From NCBI GenBank assembly GCA_036872755.1, contig JAVHNS010000004.1, positions 1,178,001 through 1,242,000 of the forward strand: a DNA stretch of 64,000 nucleotides, written 5' to 3'. Below, in pieces: positions 22,571 through 35,312 of the stretch; within the stretch, counting starts at the first letter, position 1, and the number at the start of each line of letters is the position of its first letter. Under the pieces are notes generated by a model. It worked only from the letters and a program-made list of their open reading frames with translations, did no database searches and was not told the DNA's origin. This DNA is from Orbilia blumenaviensis. Lineage: Eukaryota > Ascomycota > Orbiliomycetes > Orbiliales > Orbiliaceae. Position numbers and translations under genes: made by a program.

Positions 22571-23270
22571 TCACCCTGCCTCAACTGCCCCTAAACTTTT
22601 CAACAGCTCGACCATCCTAATATCGCCTCTGCGCATTGCCTCAGCAAGCACCCTCCCTTCACCCGCATTAACATCCGCCCCTAAACTTATCAACAGCTTA
22701 GCCATCCTAACATCGCCTCTCTCCACTACTTTAGTAAGCGGACTCCCTTCACCCACATTAACATCCGCCCCTAAACTTATCAACAGCTTAACCATTTCGA
22801 TATTATCTCTCCACAATGCCTCATCAAGCGCCTGTCCAGTGCCCGCGTTAATATCCGCCTTTAAACCTTTCAACAGCTTGACCATTTCGATATTGCCATT
22901 CTCTACTGTCTGAGTAAGCACCCTCCCTCTACCCGTATTAATATCCGCCCCTAAACTTTTCAACAGCTCGACCATCTTGATATCGCTTTTCCACGCTGCC
23001 CTAGAAAGCGCCCTCCCTTCACTTATATTAATATCCGCCCCTAAACTTTTCAACAACTTGACCATCTCGATATTGCCTTTCTGTACTGCCTCAGCAAGCG
23101 CCTTCCCTCTACTCATGTTAATACTCGCTCCTAAACTTATCAACAGTTTGACCATCTCAATATTGTTTTCCCGCGCTGCTTCAGCAAGCGCCTCTCCTTC
23201 ACTTATGTTAATATCCGCTCCTAAACTTATCAACAGTTTAACCATCTCGATATCACCCCCTTGCACTGCT
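22571..23270 (-). repeat. Array of near-identical 30-residue (90-bp) ankyrin units
   Basis: About eight successive units at the C-terminal end of the ankyrin protein share EMVKLL-SLGADIN followed by 'GxALAEA'. At DNA level the 'cctaaacttatcaacag' word recurs about every 90 bp. The similarity suggests recent tandem duplication or gene conversion within the coding sequence. Confidence 0.8.
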
Positions 23271-26200
23271 CCATAAAGTGTCAATCCTTCATCCGCGTCA
23301 ACATTTGCTCCCTTCTCAATTAGCAATTCCACTAGCTTTTGATATCCTTCGCATGCTGCCCAATTAAGTGCTCTGTTTTTATCAATATCCACATCCATCT
23401 CAATCAACAACTCTATTGCCTTCTGATAGCCACCTGCTGCTGCTAACTCAAACGTCTTTCTTTCCTCTGCATTGAAATCCACCACTTTATCAATCAATAG
23501 CTTCACTACCTTCTGATTCCCATCGTACAACGCTTCCTCAAGTACTTCTCTCGGAATCCTCGCCCCCTTCTCGACCAGTAGCTCCATCGCCTCCAAAAGG
23601 TCACCCCCACGAGTTTTCATATTCCTAAATAATCGCCGATTAAATTCCGCCCCATTACCGATTAGTAGTTCCACGATTTCCACATGACCCCGCGCTGCTG
23701 CTGCCGCGAGCCCCCACCCGTCATCAACATTTGCCCCCTTATCGATTAACAGTTCCACTATTTCCACATGACCACACTCCGCTGCTGCCGTGAGCGCCTG
23801 CCCCTCATTAAAACCTACCCCCTTCTCGATTAACAGTTCCACTATTTCGGTATAACCCCTCGCTGCCGCGAATGAAAGCGCCCATACATTAAAACTCTCA
23901 TCGTTATCGATTGACCGTTCCGCAAAACCCTTCTCCAGTGCTACCTTAAGCGCTCCCCCCTTATTATGATCTGCACTCTTATAGATCAACAGATCCACTA
24001 TATTCACATGTCCACCATTTGCTGCTGCCATGAGCGCCGACCCCCCATCAAAATTTGCCCCCTTATCGATTAGTAGTTCCACTATTTTCACATGACCACG
24101 CTGTGCTGCTGTGGTGAGCGCCCACCCGTCATCAACATTTGCCCCCTTCTCGATTAACAGTTCCACTATTTCGGTATAACCCCTCGCTGCCGCGGATGAA
24201 AGCGCCCATACATTAACACTCGCACCCTTATCGATCAACAGTTCCACTATTTCCGCAGAACCATTCTCCAGTGCTATCCCAAGCGCCCCCCCTTCAACAT
24301 TCGCCCCCTTATCGATCAACAGCTCCACTATCCCCCGGTAACCCCCTCTTACTGCGCGCACCAAGGCAGTACCTTCCTTCGCGCTTTCAACATCTATCCT
24401 AATGCTAGGCTCTTTTAGAAGAGCTTCCACACTCGCTTCGTGACCGTTTTGTGCCGCTAGTATTAGGGACGTTTTACCGTCACTCTTTGTGATAGTATTG
24501 AGAGACCCTGAATCCCCATTTAGCAAAAGTCTGATAAGCGAGCCGTGCCCATTCTCGGCTGCGTATGACAAAGGTGCTCGTCCATCTTTATCGCAAAGAT
24601 TTCTGTCCGCACCATTCTCGATTAGCAATGTTGCAATGTCGATATTACCGTTTTGTGCGGCCCATGACAGCGAGCTACGGCCAGTGTTATCTCGATCGTC
24701 CACCATATGACCCTTTTTCTTAATAAGATATTTTATTGCTGTTATATTGTCTTTTCGAGCCCACTCGTACAATTTTGAAGTGTCCACGTAGTCAGGTACC
24801 TCATCATTCTTCACCATACGCTGCAGCTCGTCCCTGTGTTTATCATCTCCTATATCCGTCGCTATACGTAGTCCAATCCAGCCGCACTGATTGGCAGGCT
24901 TTATTAGACCTGTATGATTATTTTGCGGCTGCGCGGCCATCTTTAGCATATTGCGAGCTCCGCCGAATCCAAAAACTTGAGCTTCCAGCTCATTCTGTAG
25001 CATTGCCGCGATGTACAGGTCTCCGAGCTCAATGTATGGCTTGTTAGTTTCGGCGATGTCAGACCTATAGCAAATCCATTGCAGAAATTGCTCGGCCTCT
25101 TTCCATTTCCCGTCATCCCTGTGAGCTTTAACATGTTTTCGAATTGCAGTTAAAACGTCGGTCATTTCCGGTAACTTCGATTCCCGCATTAACATAGGGA
25201 TGATGCACATGTAAGCATCTTCCCTGGACCCCAATCTACTGTTCTCGAAATGATTGGCTATTTCTTCGACCTGATTGTTCTGGAGCAAGAAGGTATTCTG
25301 TCCGTCAACTTGCGAGCGGACCTCCGTTTTCCCACCGATATTATCTATACTCTGAATAGTATCTTGCAGAACCGAGATAAAAACGTCCTGGGCGCACATA
25401 GTTAATGTCGAGTTTTGAGTGAGGACGTACAACGCCAACATGGCGTTCGTTGTATCTGGCAATACTTGGCAACCAAAAAGAGGGCGATCTCCAACCATCC
25501 ACACCATCTGATTTTCATCTAGGGTTGTCGTTTTCCTTTCTTCCAGGGTTAATCTCCTTTGGATCCAGACTTGGTACCATGTTTTCGCTTCATTCAAGAC
25601 AGAATCCGAGGCCGCCGCAATTAGACGTATATTCTTTTTGTCGAGCCTGCTGGTTTTTTTACCGTCCTTGTAGCGGAGAAGCGACCACGCCCACATTCCC
25701 AAAATTGCTTCTAGCTCTGTGCAGTCTGCTTTCCACGCTAAACCTTCTTTACGGAAGTTAAGAGAGAATACTTCGGTTTTCATGTCGTTTCCAGCTTTTG
25801 GCGTCCAGGCGATGTTTATCGGGCAACAATATTGGGTCGAATCCGGCGCTATAGTCTTCAGACTTGTTGATAGAACTTCCATAATACCTTCGATAGCCGA
25901 CTGCAGTTGTATTGCTACCTCGTGAACTCGAACATCCTTCCAAGAGAGACCGTCTGTGTCTTCAGTCGTCAGTTTAGCGAGTCGTGCTCTTGACCTTAGA
26001 GCTCTTATACCATTGGAAAGTTTAGTGGTCTCTTGTATTTTGCATTATTAGCCCGATGCTAGACTGTATACTTGCAAATATTAAGAGGGTTGAATATAAA
26101 TGTAATGAATATACCTGATGGGGTTCCTCCTTGTTTAAAGCTGAAAAATAACATATCAACGTTCTCAAGCTGTGTAGCAAAAAAATCTAGCTCGTGGCCT

Positions 26201-27518
26201 TGCACAAGGTTCTGATAATCCTTTTTGTTCTGCTTCTTGTAGGATGCTATCATGTCTCTTTCTTCTTCCATACGCTGGGTTCGAAGACCGGCCCTTATAA
26301 CCGCCATCAATATGGTAGCGCCTAGTTGGGCCACAATAACAGACGAGTGCATTGCCCTCAATCCAATAAACTGTAGGAGAAACCCGAGTATTGTAGCTAC
26401 CATTGTTACCCATAGAACTCCGTCGAACTTATTGCGGCGTTGAGATCTCGATGAGACGATATACCGACAATCGTCACTGAAACCGATAAAGGATCCGAAT
26501 ACTTGATCGCCAATTTTTTGTCCTCCAGGTTGCACCCAATACATCTTGCTCGCACCTTTATCCTGTTTATACCGGACTTCGTCCGTGCTCCGCTCGATAA
26601 TATAGGCGCAAAGAAACATACCGATACACAGTGACATGGTCCCAATGAGGGTTAATGGAAAGGCGTATTTTTCCATGGGTTTGTCGTCCTTCAAAAACCG
26701 GTCGGGGTACTGATAAGCCGCGAGACCTGCATAAATCAAGACTCCTAAAAGGAGGCAACTGTAAGTATAACGGGGGGCAAGATTTTTGCCTACATTCGAA
26801 ACTCTTCCATACTTACCGGCCTGTAAGATTAAACCGAGGGCAGTAGCCATGTAAGTAAACTTCTCGGACTGTCGTTTTATACCGATATTAAGCGATAGAT
26901 TAGGGCGGCGGTATTGCATATACTGAAGTTTTTCCGTTTCATCGTCCATTGAAGTTCCCTCGGCTTTCCAGGTGCTATCTTCGCTAGTCAGGAGTACGAT
27001 ACCGGCTGTATTGCCCGCTTCGTATTCTTTTTCCGATATGTCCTCACTCTTCAGTTTCACGACCTCGAGGATTTGTGGCGAACCGAACACGCGTGCGATT
27101 CCACCTTCGTGCCATAACTCAGAAGTTGTTTCCGAGGTACAAGACAGAAGTTCCACCTCCGCAGTTCCGGGACTTTCCTGCGCTCTTCCAATGAATGCTC
27201 GTAGAGAAGCATTGCCACAGACCCGAATAGCAGATACTACGGCTGTAAGGACCCCTAATGGGGCCATGGCGAAGATAACATTGTCCCATGTGCTCAATGA
27301 TTCGCTTAGGAATTGCTTCGTGACTTGCTCGCCGAATAACACAATAAGTGGAGCCTTTGATTTGTCAATTGATAGTTAGCTTAGCATTCTTGCATTGGCT
27401 CTGAGGACTTATAACTTACGAGATCTGTTGCAAGGTTATTTGTAAAGTCCTCCCATTCAAAAGCTAACCCATACGGGAGCGAGATAAGGACCAGGATCAA
27501 AGTTAGCATTAATGCCAT
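22571..27518 (-). CDS. Giant ankyrin-repeat membrane protein (1599 aa, three exons)
   Basis: Minus-strand exons are 27518-27420, 27354-26115 and 26031-22571, with introns of 65 and 83 nt. Exon 1 gives a leader-like segment (MALMLTLILVLISLPYGLAF) that runs into EWEDFTNNLATDL. Exon 2 starts APLIVLFGEQVTKQFLSES, a block I recognise from large fungal ankyrin proteins, and holds about five hydrophobic segments (for example WDNVIFAMAPLGVLTAVVSA and TMVATILGFLLQFIGLRAM). Exon 3 has about 400 non-repeat residues, then roughly 20 or more ankyrin repeats to the C-terminus. Early repeats are canonical, about 33 residues (GRSSLSWAAQNGNIDIATLL). Later ones are only about 30 residues and very alike (EMVKLLISLGADIN). 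Function is unknown; such proteins are membrane-associated and ankyrin arrays bind proteins. Confidence 0.85.
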
Positions 27519-29906
27519 TATGGGCGATCCGGCCCTGCCCCGCTTTGGTTCTAGTTTTAGTTAATCCTAAGCTACTAGGGTTGCGTAGTAACGGGCGATA
27601 ACCATATATATAGGCGATTAAGGTCTACAAATTCGGAATGAATACGGATTTAGCAGAAAATAAATCCCGTAAGGTAGTTATCAGGGAAGGTTTTAGTACA
27701 CGCAGGTAGGTATATATGTCTGTCAATTCTCAGCTGTACCCCACACGTAAAAGACGAACGATGCATATTAAGCGAATTTATGAAGCTTTGCAACACCACA
27801 GCCATACTAATCGTGCTGCAGTACGTGCTCTGCCTGTTCTAGTAGCTTGTAATGGATAGTTAGTTCGAATTTAAGATAGGTTGATCACGACTATGCGACC
27901 AATCACGACGAAAGATCTTTTAAGAACATTATATGAACGTTAACTCCCGTATTCATAAATTTAATTGGATACCATCCTATGTGATGCATGACTTATGTGA
28001 AATTTCTACCCAAATGCATATCACAATTCTGATATCGCGGCATGTAAGGCATATTATATTAGAATCAGTAACCACCAGATCCCAAGAGAAAGATAATGAT
28101 AATATCATTACTAAAAAGTTGATGCTATAGACTAAGTTATTTCGTGGACTTGACACTGACAACCCTTTTTGACGCTTTATTGTCGTTCTTTACGGAGCGC
28201 TTGACACACAATTCCCTTTAATCTATTTCGTAAAAAGGATATCGATACCGCTTAATCGTATAGATTAAATGCACGTAATACCTGGTCTCGTAAGTAATAC
28301 CCATGTAGGCGGAATACTTCCAGATCAGTTAGAGAATATGCGAATATATATGCATATATGCTTTTATGTCTGTCCTTGGATCTCGTAAATCCCACACCTG
28401 GTTTTGGGGCTACCGCCCAAGACAACACAAACGGCCAAACAGTACTATCTCTTAACAGCATATCTCAGGATCAATGCAACGGCTCTATCGATATCCTCGG
28501 TTTTAATTATTCTATGATCTAAAACGTACCAAATTAGAGCTAGCGTAATCTATTTGATGCCTTCTAATTCAAGCAAATTCCCAACTCGGCAAAAGTTGTA
28601 GTTTATCATTGATCCAACCTAACAGATTTCCATCCCAAGAATCTTACAGAAGATAATTTCTCTTACACGCAAGCGACCATTCCCCCCGTTTGACGTGAGA
28701 TTGGCGCCTAAGCACCCAAAAAGTCTCCAAAGGAATCAATACACTAAGCGTACGGAGGCACTGGTCTCCTCAGCGAACTCTATCTTTCAATGGTCAGCTG
28801 TATCACGGAAAGTATTGACAAAATCAAGCATACGGGTACGTGGAATTAAAGCTATCGGTTCAGAGACTGGTTCCACCAGACGGCCCACAACTCAATAATA
28901 CTCCTAGCCCAGAGACCGTCGCTGTGATTAGTCAACGCGAGCACACTGCACCATTGTCTACTCGATTCGTTGCTCTTTAAGTACTTAAGTATACCCCCAC
29001 ATTGCATCGACATGCATTATCATGAACCTCTTAAACCTTCTATGTATCAAAACCTTTAAACCCTCGTTAGCTAGGGCATCTTGTGTTGCTTAGCAAAGAA
29101 TGAAGCCCCGGCAGTCGCTGGTTATGAGTCGACAATCTAAATTTATAAACCCCCCGCAGAATACTCCGATTGCGTTTACCGCAAAATCTAAGTAGATTTA
29201 CTACGCACCAAATGTTATGAAAATACCCGTTTAATTCTCGGGATTATAACCCTAAACCATGGCTCCGGAGAGACATTTCGTGCGATATCTATTAACGACA
29301 ACTTATAATCACCACCCTTAGCTTAGTCCGACCACGTTTAGCATCCTCATACTGCGACACCAGTTTGCATCATATGCTTCGTTGACATGGTGGCGGAGAA
29401 AGCCTAGCGAGAGGTCACTAGTCCGTTCTGTCAGATTTTGGGTCTCCCGCCCCGCCGCTCGTTGACGAATCCGGGCCCAATCGTCGTTTCACAAGCGAAA
29501 AATCAAGAATCCTTAGCCGGGTTTCTTTTTTTGGGCCCTCCTCTTGTTTTCTCTCACTTGCTAGCTGTGAGGTTCAGAGAAGAAAGAAAAGCTTGATATA
29601 TAGCGTCTTCCATGCACATAAATTTGTCAGGTTGACCAAGCAGTCTGCATTTATTTTACTCAGCTAGCTATTACATATCACCTGTCCACAACAAATAACA
29701 TTTAGCCCAAACAACCGAAATATTGAACTGGTATGTCGAGAGCATTCGCTTGGAAACCGCGAGACTAATGCACCATGGTGACTAATTCTTCGCGATTATA
29801 TATCTAGACTGTGGATCCATATATGCACGAAAAAACATAATTTACCTAGCACTCAAAGGAGAAGAGTTCGCCAAGGGTATAATTTTAGCATTTATTACCC
29901 GCAAAA
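27519..29906. other. Divergent intergenic region (2.4 kb)
   Basis: Lies between the starts of the ankyrin gene and the 789-aa gene. AT-rich, with only short ORFs (27933-28130, 28252-28461, 28695-28898) that have no supporting features. No tRNA or transposon signature seen. Confidence 0.55.
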
Positions 29907-32574
29907 ATGGCTACAAGACATGATCCCGAGGACTACAGTCCGAGTATATACAGCCAGCCTTCGATGAACTACTCGCGGGCTGGTACAATGCGCACCATGT
30001 CTTCAGATTCCATGGAGACAATCAGAATACTTTCGCCGGCTTCCACACTTTCAGAGGGAACTATTGTTCCCATACAAACGAATACACAACAAAATTCTGT
30101 CGGGGATTTTAGCGAGAAGAAAGCAGGGACGGAAGAGGTGGATCAACCACCACGTAATGTAGGTAATATCTTTTCTTGGGGCTTTCTTATGGGCTCTAAT
30201 ATATATATTTTCTGGTATTCACTAAAATCAACCTTCTATGTGCAGGCATTATTAAGTTTCTCGAGAATAGCGAGGGTAGGGACATCCTATTCGCCATTAC
30301 TAGACGAACAACCCATCCCACCTCTGCCCCACTTCTCGCCGAAGACACACTACGATGCGACCTATAAAAGAGTAAGTCAGAGGAACTTCCCTTAAAATCC
30401 CAAGGGAAATAAAGGAAGATTAGGCCGCTAACTAGATGCCTTGGACTTAAGACAGAGACCAATGTCTCTCATAGGAAGACAGCTAATGTCCCCGACTTTG
30501 GTCTTCCCCTTCCGCGATTTATTATCCGGGGGATCATCTCGATTATAATACCTGCAGGCCTTGTAGTCTACTATTTTCTTACTTGGTGGAGGTGGTTAAG
30601 GTTTCCGGAAGGTAGTTCAGAAGTATGGCAGAGGACGGGAATTCTGGATAATGTGGATATCGTCAACTATAGTTGGTTTGTCATTGCAACTTTTGCGTTG
30701 AATTTGGGAACCTATACGGTAGCTGGGAGTGTAGCGGCTATGGTCATGAGGAAAAGATGGGCACCGAAGAATTTCAGAAGGTATTATCACTTTTCAATTA
30801 GTTAAGGGAACCTTTTTCTCTAATAGTAGCACTAATTTTGATTATCATAGACTCATCATTCTTGCCGGGAATACATTCCAAGATCCGGCGGGGTGGTTCA
30901 AAGCTCTTACCAAGTTATTCAGGAAGAAGAGACTGTACAGGAGGAACGGACTGTTGTGGGATATGCTAGCTCTCATCAGTGTAATCGGCTTCGCTGCTTG
31001 GCCTTTGACCGGTTTGACAATGCAGACGGAAGATGGGTTTACCATTAGCCGCCGGTATAAAGGCGAAGTTGCTTTTGTGGTCGGAAGAAACGAGTCGAGT
31101 ATAAAGTAAGCTATCAATTTAAGAATCTAAGGGTGTTTAAAATTCCATACTAATAAATTCTTAAAGTGCGCGGGATGGCGCTCTTACTACAAGCCGTGTG
31201 ACTACCTTTTGGTCCTCTGGATTTTCCGCTCAAATGCCCCTCCGCAGACAATTCTACGTCACACCGGGTTCATCGATTCAATTAAACATATCTTCTTCGG
31301 ACAACATACTACCTGATGATGCATCTGAATCCATATTCTTAGCACCGCAATCTACAGGGCCTCTTATTGGATCTGTCTTTGGCCTCGCTGTTCGCTATAA
31401 CTGCAGTGTTGTGAATTCCACCTCACAGTTCACAGTGTTATCCCGCCGAAACGACACCTTTGATCTTAGCCGGCGCGGCACTGCTTCTGGATACGCCCTA
31501 CCTGACCAATCTGTCATTCTTCTACGAAATAAAACGGATGGCATAAGCCTAATATCCAATGTCAACGGGTCCCTGGAGCTTGGAACTTCTTTATCAATAA
31601 ATGATCTTACCGACCCGACCGACTCGGAGGGCATTGGCTACGCATCAATTTTCAAACCATACCCGGGCCTCAATTCAACGGTTGTCCTTGAGGCCGCTCT
31701 GTGGCAATCTATACACCCGATAGACTCCTACGGCCGTATTAGTGTCAACCGTGATAACTTCAACTTCCGTGATGCGGAAAACGACATCCCCGAACTACGG
31801 AACAGCCGTCGCTATCCAGGCCAAAAGGCAGTGGGCGTTCGCTGCGAAGCCTCTTCCGCCATTGGCACGGCATTTATCAACGGCGTCGATGGTACCTATA
31901 CGGAGTTTACCCAGCTAAATGCATCTATTCGTAACGGCGGCGGTATCAAACGTTTCGAAACCGGCATCGCGCATATAATTGTTCAGTCGCCATATATTCC
32001 GTACGGGCTTCAAATTCCAGATAGCGGTGATTGGTTCTCGGCCCTTTACTCATCAATCGAAATGTCTTCATTAACTACTAATTCTTTCGGGGACTTTCTC
32101 GGGGCAGCACCAAGCGTCCTTCAGGCGGAGGACCTCAAAAGAGCGCTACTACGAGCTTACAAAACCCATGCAATTCATATCATGTATGATGGCCTCTCAG
32201 ATCCTACCTACGCGTGGAAGCTCGGCAACGTCACGATCGGTACCGAAGCAACTATTCTCACTCGTGGTGTTGTACCACCCGAAATTATCCTTGGGTTATT
32301 GATGGTTTGGGCATTATCGATAATCATATTATCAGTGGCATATCAGTTTAGGAGACGGTGGACGGAGACCTTGGATGGGTATACCATATTCAGATTCGGC
32401 GTAGATAGGCCTGATGATGTGTTACCTGAAATGCTGGCTGGAGAGTTTGATAATGCCGCTGTTTTAGAGCGATTACCTGGTATGATTGGAGATTTGGAGC
32501 CTGATAACGAAGTGGGTTATATCGGACTTGTAAGGGGAGGTCAGGAGGCGGATTGGGGCAAAAGGTATGGCTAA
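29907..32574 (+). CDS. Four-TM fungal membrane protein with a large glycosylated loop (789 aa, five exons)
   Basis: Exons are 29907-30158, 30246-30371, 30452-30780, 30851-31105 and 31167-32574; introns are 87, 80, 70 and 61 nt, with total phase consistent. The N-terminal ~130 residues are polar. Hydrophobic segments are RGIISIIIPAGLVVYYFLTW, WFVIATFALNLGTYTVAGSV, LLWDMLALISVIGFAAWPL and, near the C-terminus, IILGLLMVWALSIIILSVAY. Between the third and fourth lies a loop of about 450 residues rich in N-x-S/T sites, so probably outside the cell or in the lumen. The tail ends after RRRWTETLDGYTIFRFG. I recognise this as a common layout of uncharacterised Pezizomycotina proteins but know of no function. 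The third exon's acceptor is ambiguous: AAG at 30451 keeps frame, while the nearby CAG at 30455 does not. Confidence 0.75.
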
Positions 32575-33057
32575 AGGTGGTCAACACCTATGCATAATTA
32601 AGTCTTGTTGCGAGACAGGCGGGGCAAGCATATTTCTTGCATCGCGTGATTGGATAACGCGTTGTACATATCTCACCGTATATATATTGGCCCAGTATAT
32701 CTATTAGTTTTTGCTGTGGCTGCCGAACACTACCATTTAGATTATAGAATTGATATTAGAGTCAACTGCATAAAGAACAGTTAACGAACTGATCCGTCTA
32801 ATGAAATGTTGTATTTCTTGCGTTGCCGCTTTGATAGCTGGTAAGTTCCGGCTCCTTCAACTAGTCAGCACCTCAGGTTCGTCATAAGTACGTCGAAGGC
32901 AACCGGTGGTGCACACACGGTGGCTGGTTCGACTTCTTCACCAATGACCGATCTAGTATGCCGGAAACAAGTAATTCGCCCCTGATTTTCTAAATTTATC
33001 TTCTATGGATCGATAATCAAGTGCTTTGTGGCTGGTTAAAGAATACCCCTGGTATAC
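32575..33057. other. Intergenic region
   Basis: 483 bp downstream of the 789-aa gene. No gene recognised. Confidence 0.5.
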
Positions 33058-33426
33058 TTTCTCAGCCTCCCTCGTGAACTACGGGACAAGGTTTACATGT
33101 AAGTACCATTCCTTTTCGATGTTTCTCTGGATCCAGAAGACCAAATCCGGAATTTTTCCTGGGATAGTCAAAAGAAGTGCGGTTTGGACGTAGTAATTCT
33201 CCGTGTAGAGGGCCAAGTCCACGACGAAGCTTCACGGATCCTCTATGGATGCGAGATCTTCCCGCTTCGCGTGTGTGTTGGGGGATCAGGATTTAGGGCC
33301 CACTGGTTTGTGGTTTCTTATGGAACTCTGTGGGACGATGTGGAGTATTCTTACATTTGTATTAATACGCTTTTTAGGCTTCGTTGTAGTCAAGGCCATC
33401 AGTCGCAGGTATCCTGGTTCATATAA
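33058..33426 (+). pseudogene. Fragment of a fungal 2EXR-type (LPRELRDKVY) protein
   Basis: 33058-33099 reads FLSLPRELRDKVYM, the hallmark start of a very large family of fungal proteins, and is followed at once by TAA. A GTAAGT at 33099 could be a donor. From about 33145 another frame gives NFSWDSQKKCGLDVVILRV and VHDEASRILYGCEIFPLRV, the next conserved block of that family ('I-H-D-E-A-S-x-x-L-Y-G'). I could not make an intact gene: there is no credible start, the intervening intron would be only about 38 nt, and the C-terminal part ends early. It is most likely a decayed or truncated copy. Confidence 0.45.
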
Positions 33427-35312
33427 ATGACAAATAATCAATTTAACCTGCTACCAGGGCACCGGTATCACCATCTACTCTGTTGGTTCGCTGTATCGAT
33501 CAGAGCTTATCGCTCCTCTCACAGCATTGAAGAATGACCTGCTGACAGGACTGGGAGCATCGAAGCCCGAAAGTTCTAACAACCGGTCTAAAACCCCTGA
33601 ATTACTGACTTGAGTCTCTGATTAGTGACGAAAAGCGAACTGTTGACTTGAATATAATGGTTCGCAGAAGCTTAACGAACGAGGCATACCCATTTACAGC
33701 GATTCACGGGCAGCGATTTGGATGGAGGCTGGGGGGGTATTTGCGCCAACTCGTCTATATAGTTTGGCCATCGATAACAGGCCAACGGACTTGCGGCTTG
33801 AAAATAGCGAAGCAAGGTAATGCCATTGATTATTCTATCAGATCGATGCTGAATTAATTCCGCGTTAATCCCATCGATTTCCAGCACAGTACTTACCAAC
33901 TTAGAGCAGCGTGTATATGGGTCAACACTTTTAATGAACTGTGTTGTTGCACAACTATGCTAAATTAGCAGAGTTATGCACCAACGAGACCAAATTATGC
34001 CAGAAAACCAACTATCAGTGTCTTTGCCCTTGTGCCGGTCTATTTTGGCGGGCCTTCTAATCAATCCGAGTAACCTAGATCATATTCGAGCTAGAACAAT
34101 CTTTCCCCTGCTGGAAAAGAAGATCTCCTTCATAAGTTTTCTGCCACACGGCCATTAGGTAATATATAAATGGGTGGCTCGATTCCATGCGATAAGTTCA
34201 TGTATCATCATATAAATCAAAGTTATAAACTCAAGATCGATTGGTGGATGAGCAAAGACCACCGCGATAAAGCATGCATGGCGGAAGAATTCGACTATTC
34301 CTCTGACAGGGACGGGCTTCTCTGCAGTTTTATAACATTTAAGCCACAAATTGACTATCTACCGTTCATAATCAATAACGTTACAGTATCAACCATGCAC
34401 GGGTCGATGGTTGATTCAGTTGGTCGGAATTCAGCAGAGTCGATAAGCTGTCCAACTCCAAGGATCTCCATCGTGTCTTAACTCCACAAGGCACCCGAAT
34501 ATAGCCCCCCATGAAGAGAATTAACTCCCGAGGTCGTTGATGGCAATTACCTAATTTCCGGAGCTAAACTCCGCATTCTCTTAGCTCTGGCATCGTCACG
34601 GATTACCCGCTACTTACCAAAGACTCAGCTCAGTAGAATTTGAAAGCAGGAAGGATTCGGATTCGATGCGAAATCAAAGCTGTTGGTGGCGCCCCCAGTG
34701 TTTAAAGTTGGTCAAGGGAAAAAAAAAGCTGTTAACCGAAGCAGGTAGCCGGGGTCGGGTTCCTGTCAACATCACATACGCTGGGCCTTGTTCATTAGTA
34801 ATCCCGTCAGTCTGACTAATTGCTTCATGCAGCGCTTCCACGGCATAAATTTCACCGAAAGAAAAAAAGAGAGTTTCTATGAGCTCATCGGGGTCTTCCC
34901 AGCTGTCAAGTGTTTTTCGCATCGATGCCCGCATACGGAATAATTTCTTGGAAATAGCCTTCGATGATTGCGATATTCAGCTCGCAGATAGCGTATCTCG
35001 GGCGCAGGCTAGCTCCCCCCCCCCGCTGTGGAGTTCCGGAAGACTAGGTCGGCAAGAGGGGAGCATCCGATGCGGGCACCCAAAACCAGGTACTTACGTC
35101 CTTATATAAATGCGATTGAATGCGCCGAATATTCTTTTATAGATTCATTAACATCACAGAATAGTCGGCGAGCTCTAAATACACAAGTACACGTTTATAC
35201 TAGCGTTACATAGAAAAACAATCGCAATTCACGGTCGCACAGGCTTTCAATAGCTTCCAACTCGGTTACACAGCTGCATACAGAGCACTTTTATTCCCAC
35301 CACAACGCAAAA
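33427..35312. other. Intergenic region (1.9 kb)
   Basis: Contains short ORFs only. A minus-strand ORF at 34934-34674 (starts MRASMRKTLDSWEDPDELIE) has a protein-like composition but no partner exons or recognised family, so I do not call it a gene. Confidence 0.45.

Noticed and set aside
34674..34934. Minus-strand ORF of 86 aa with protein-like composition
   Set aside because: No recognisable family, no supporting exons up- or downstream and an uninformative position; left as an open possibility only.
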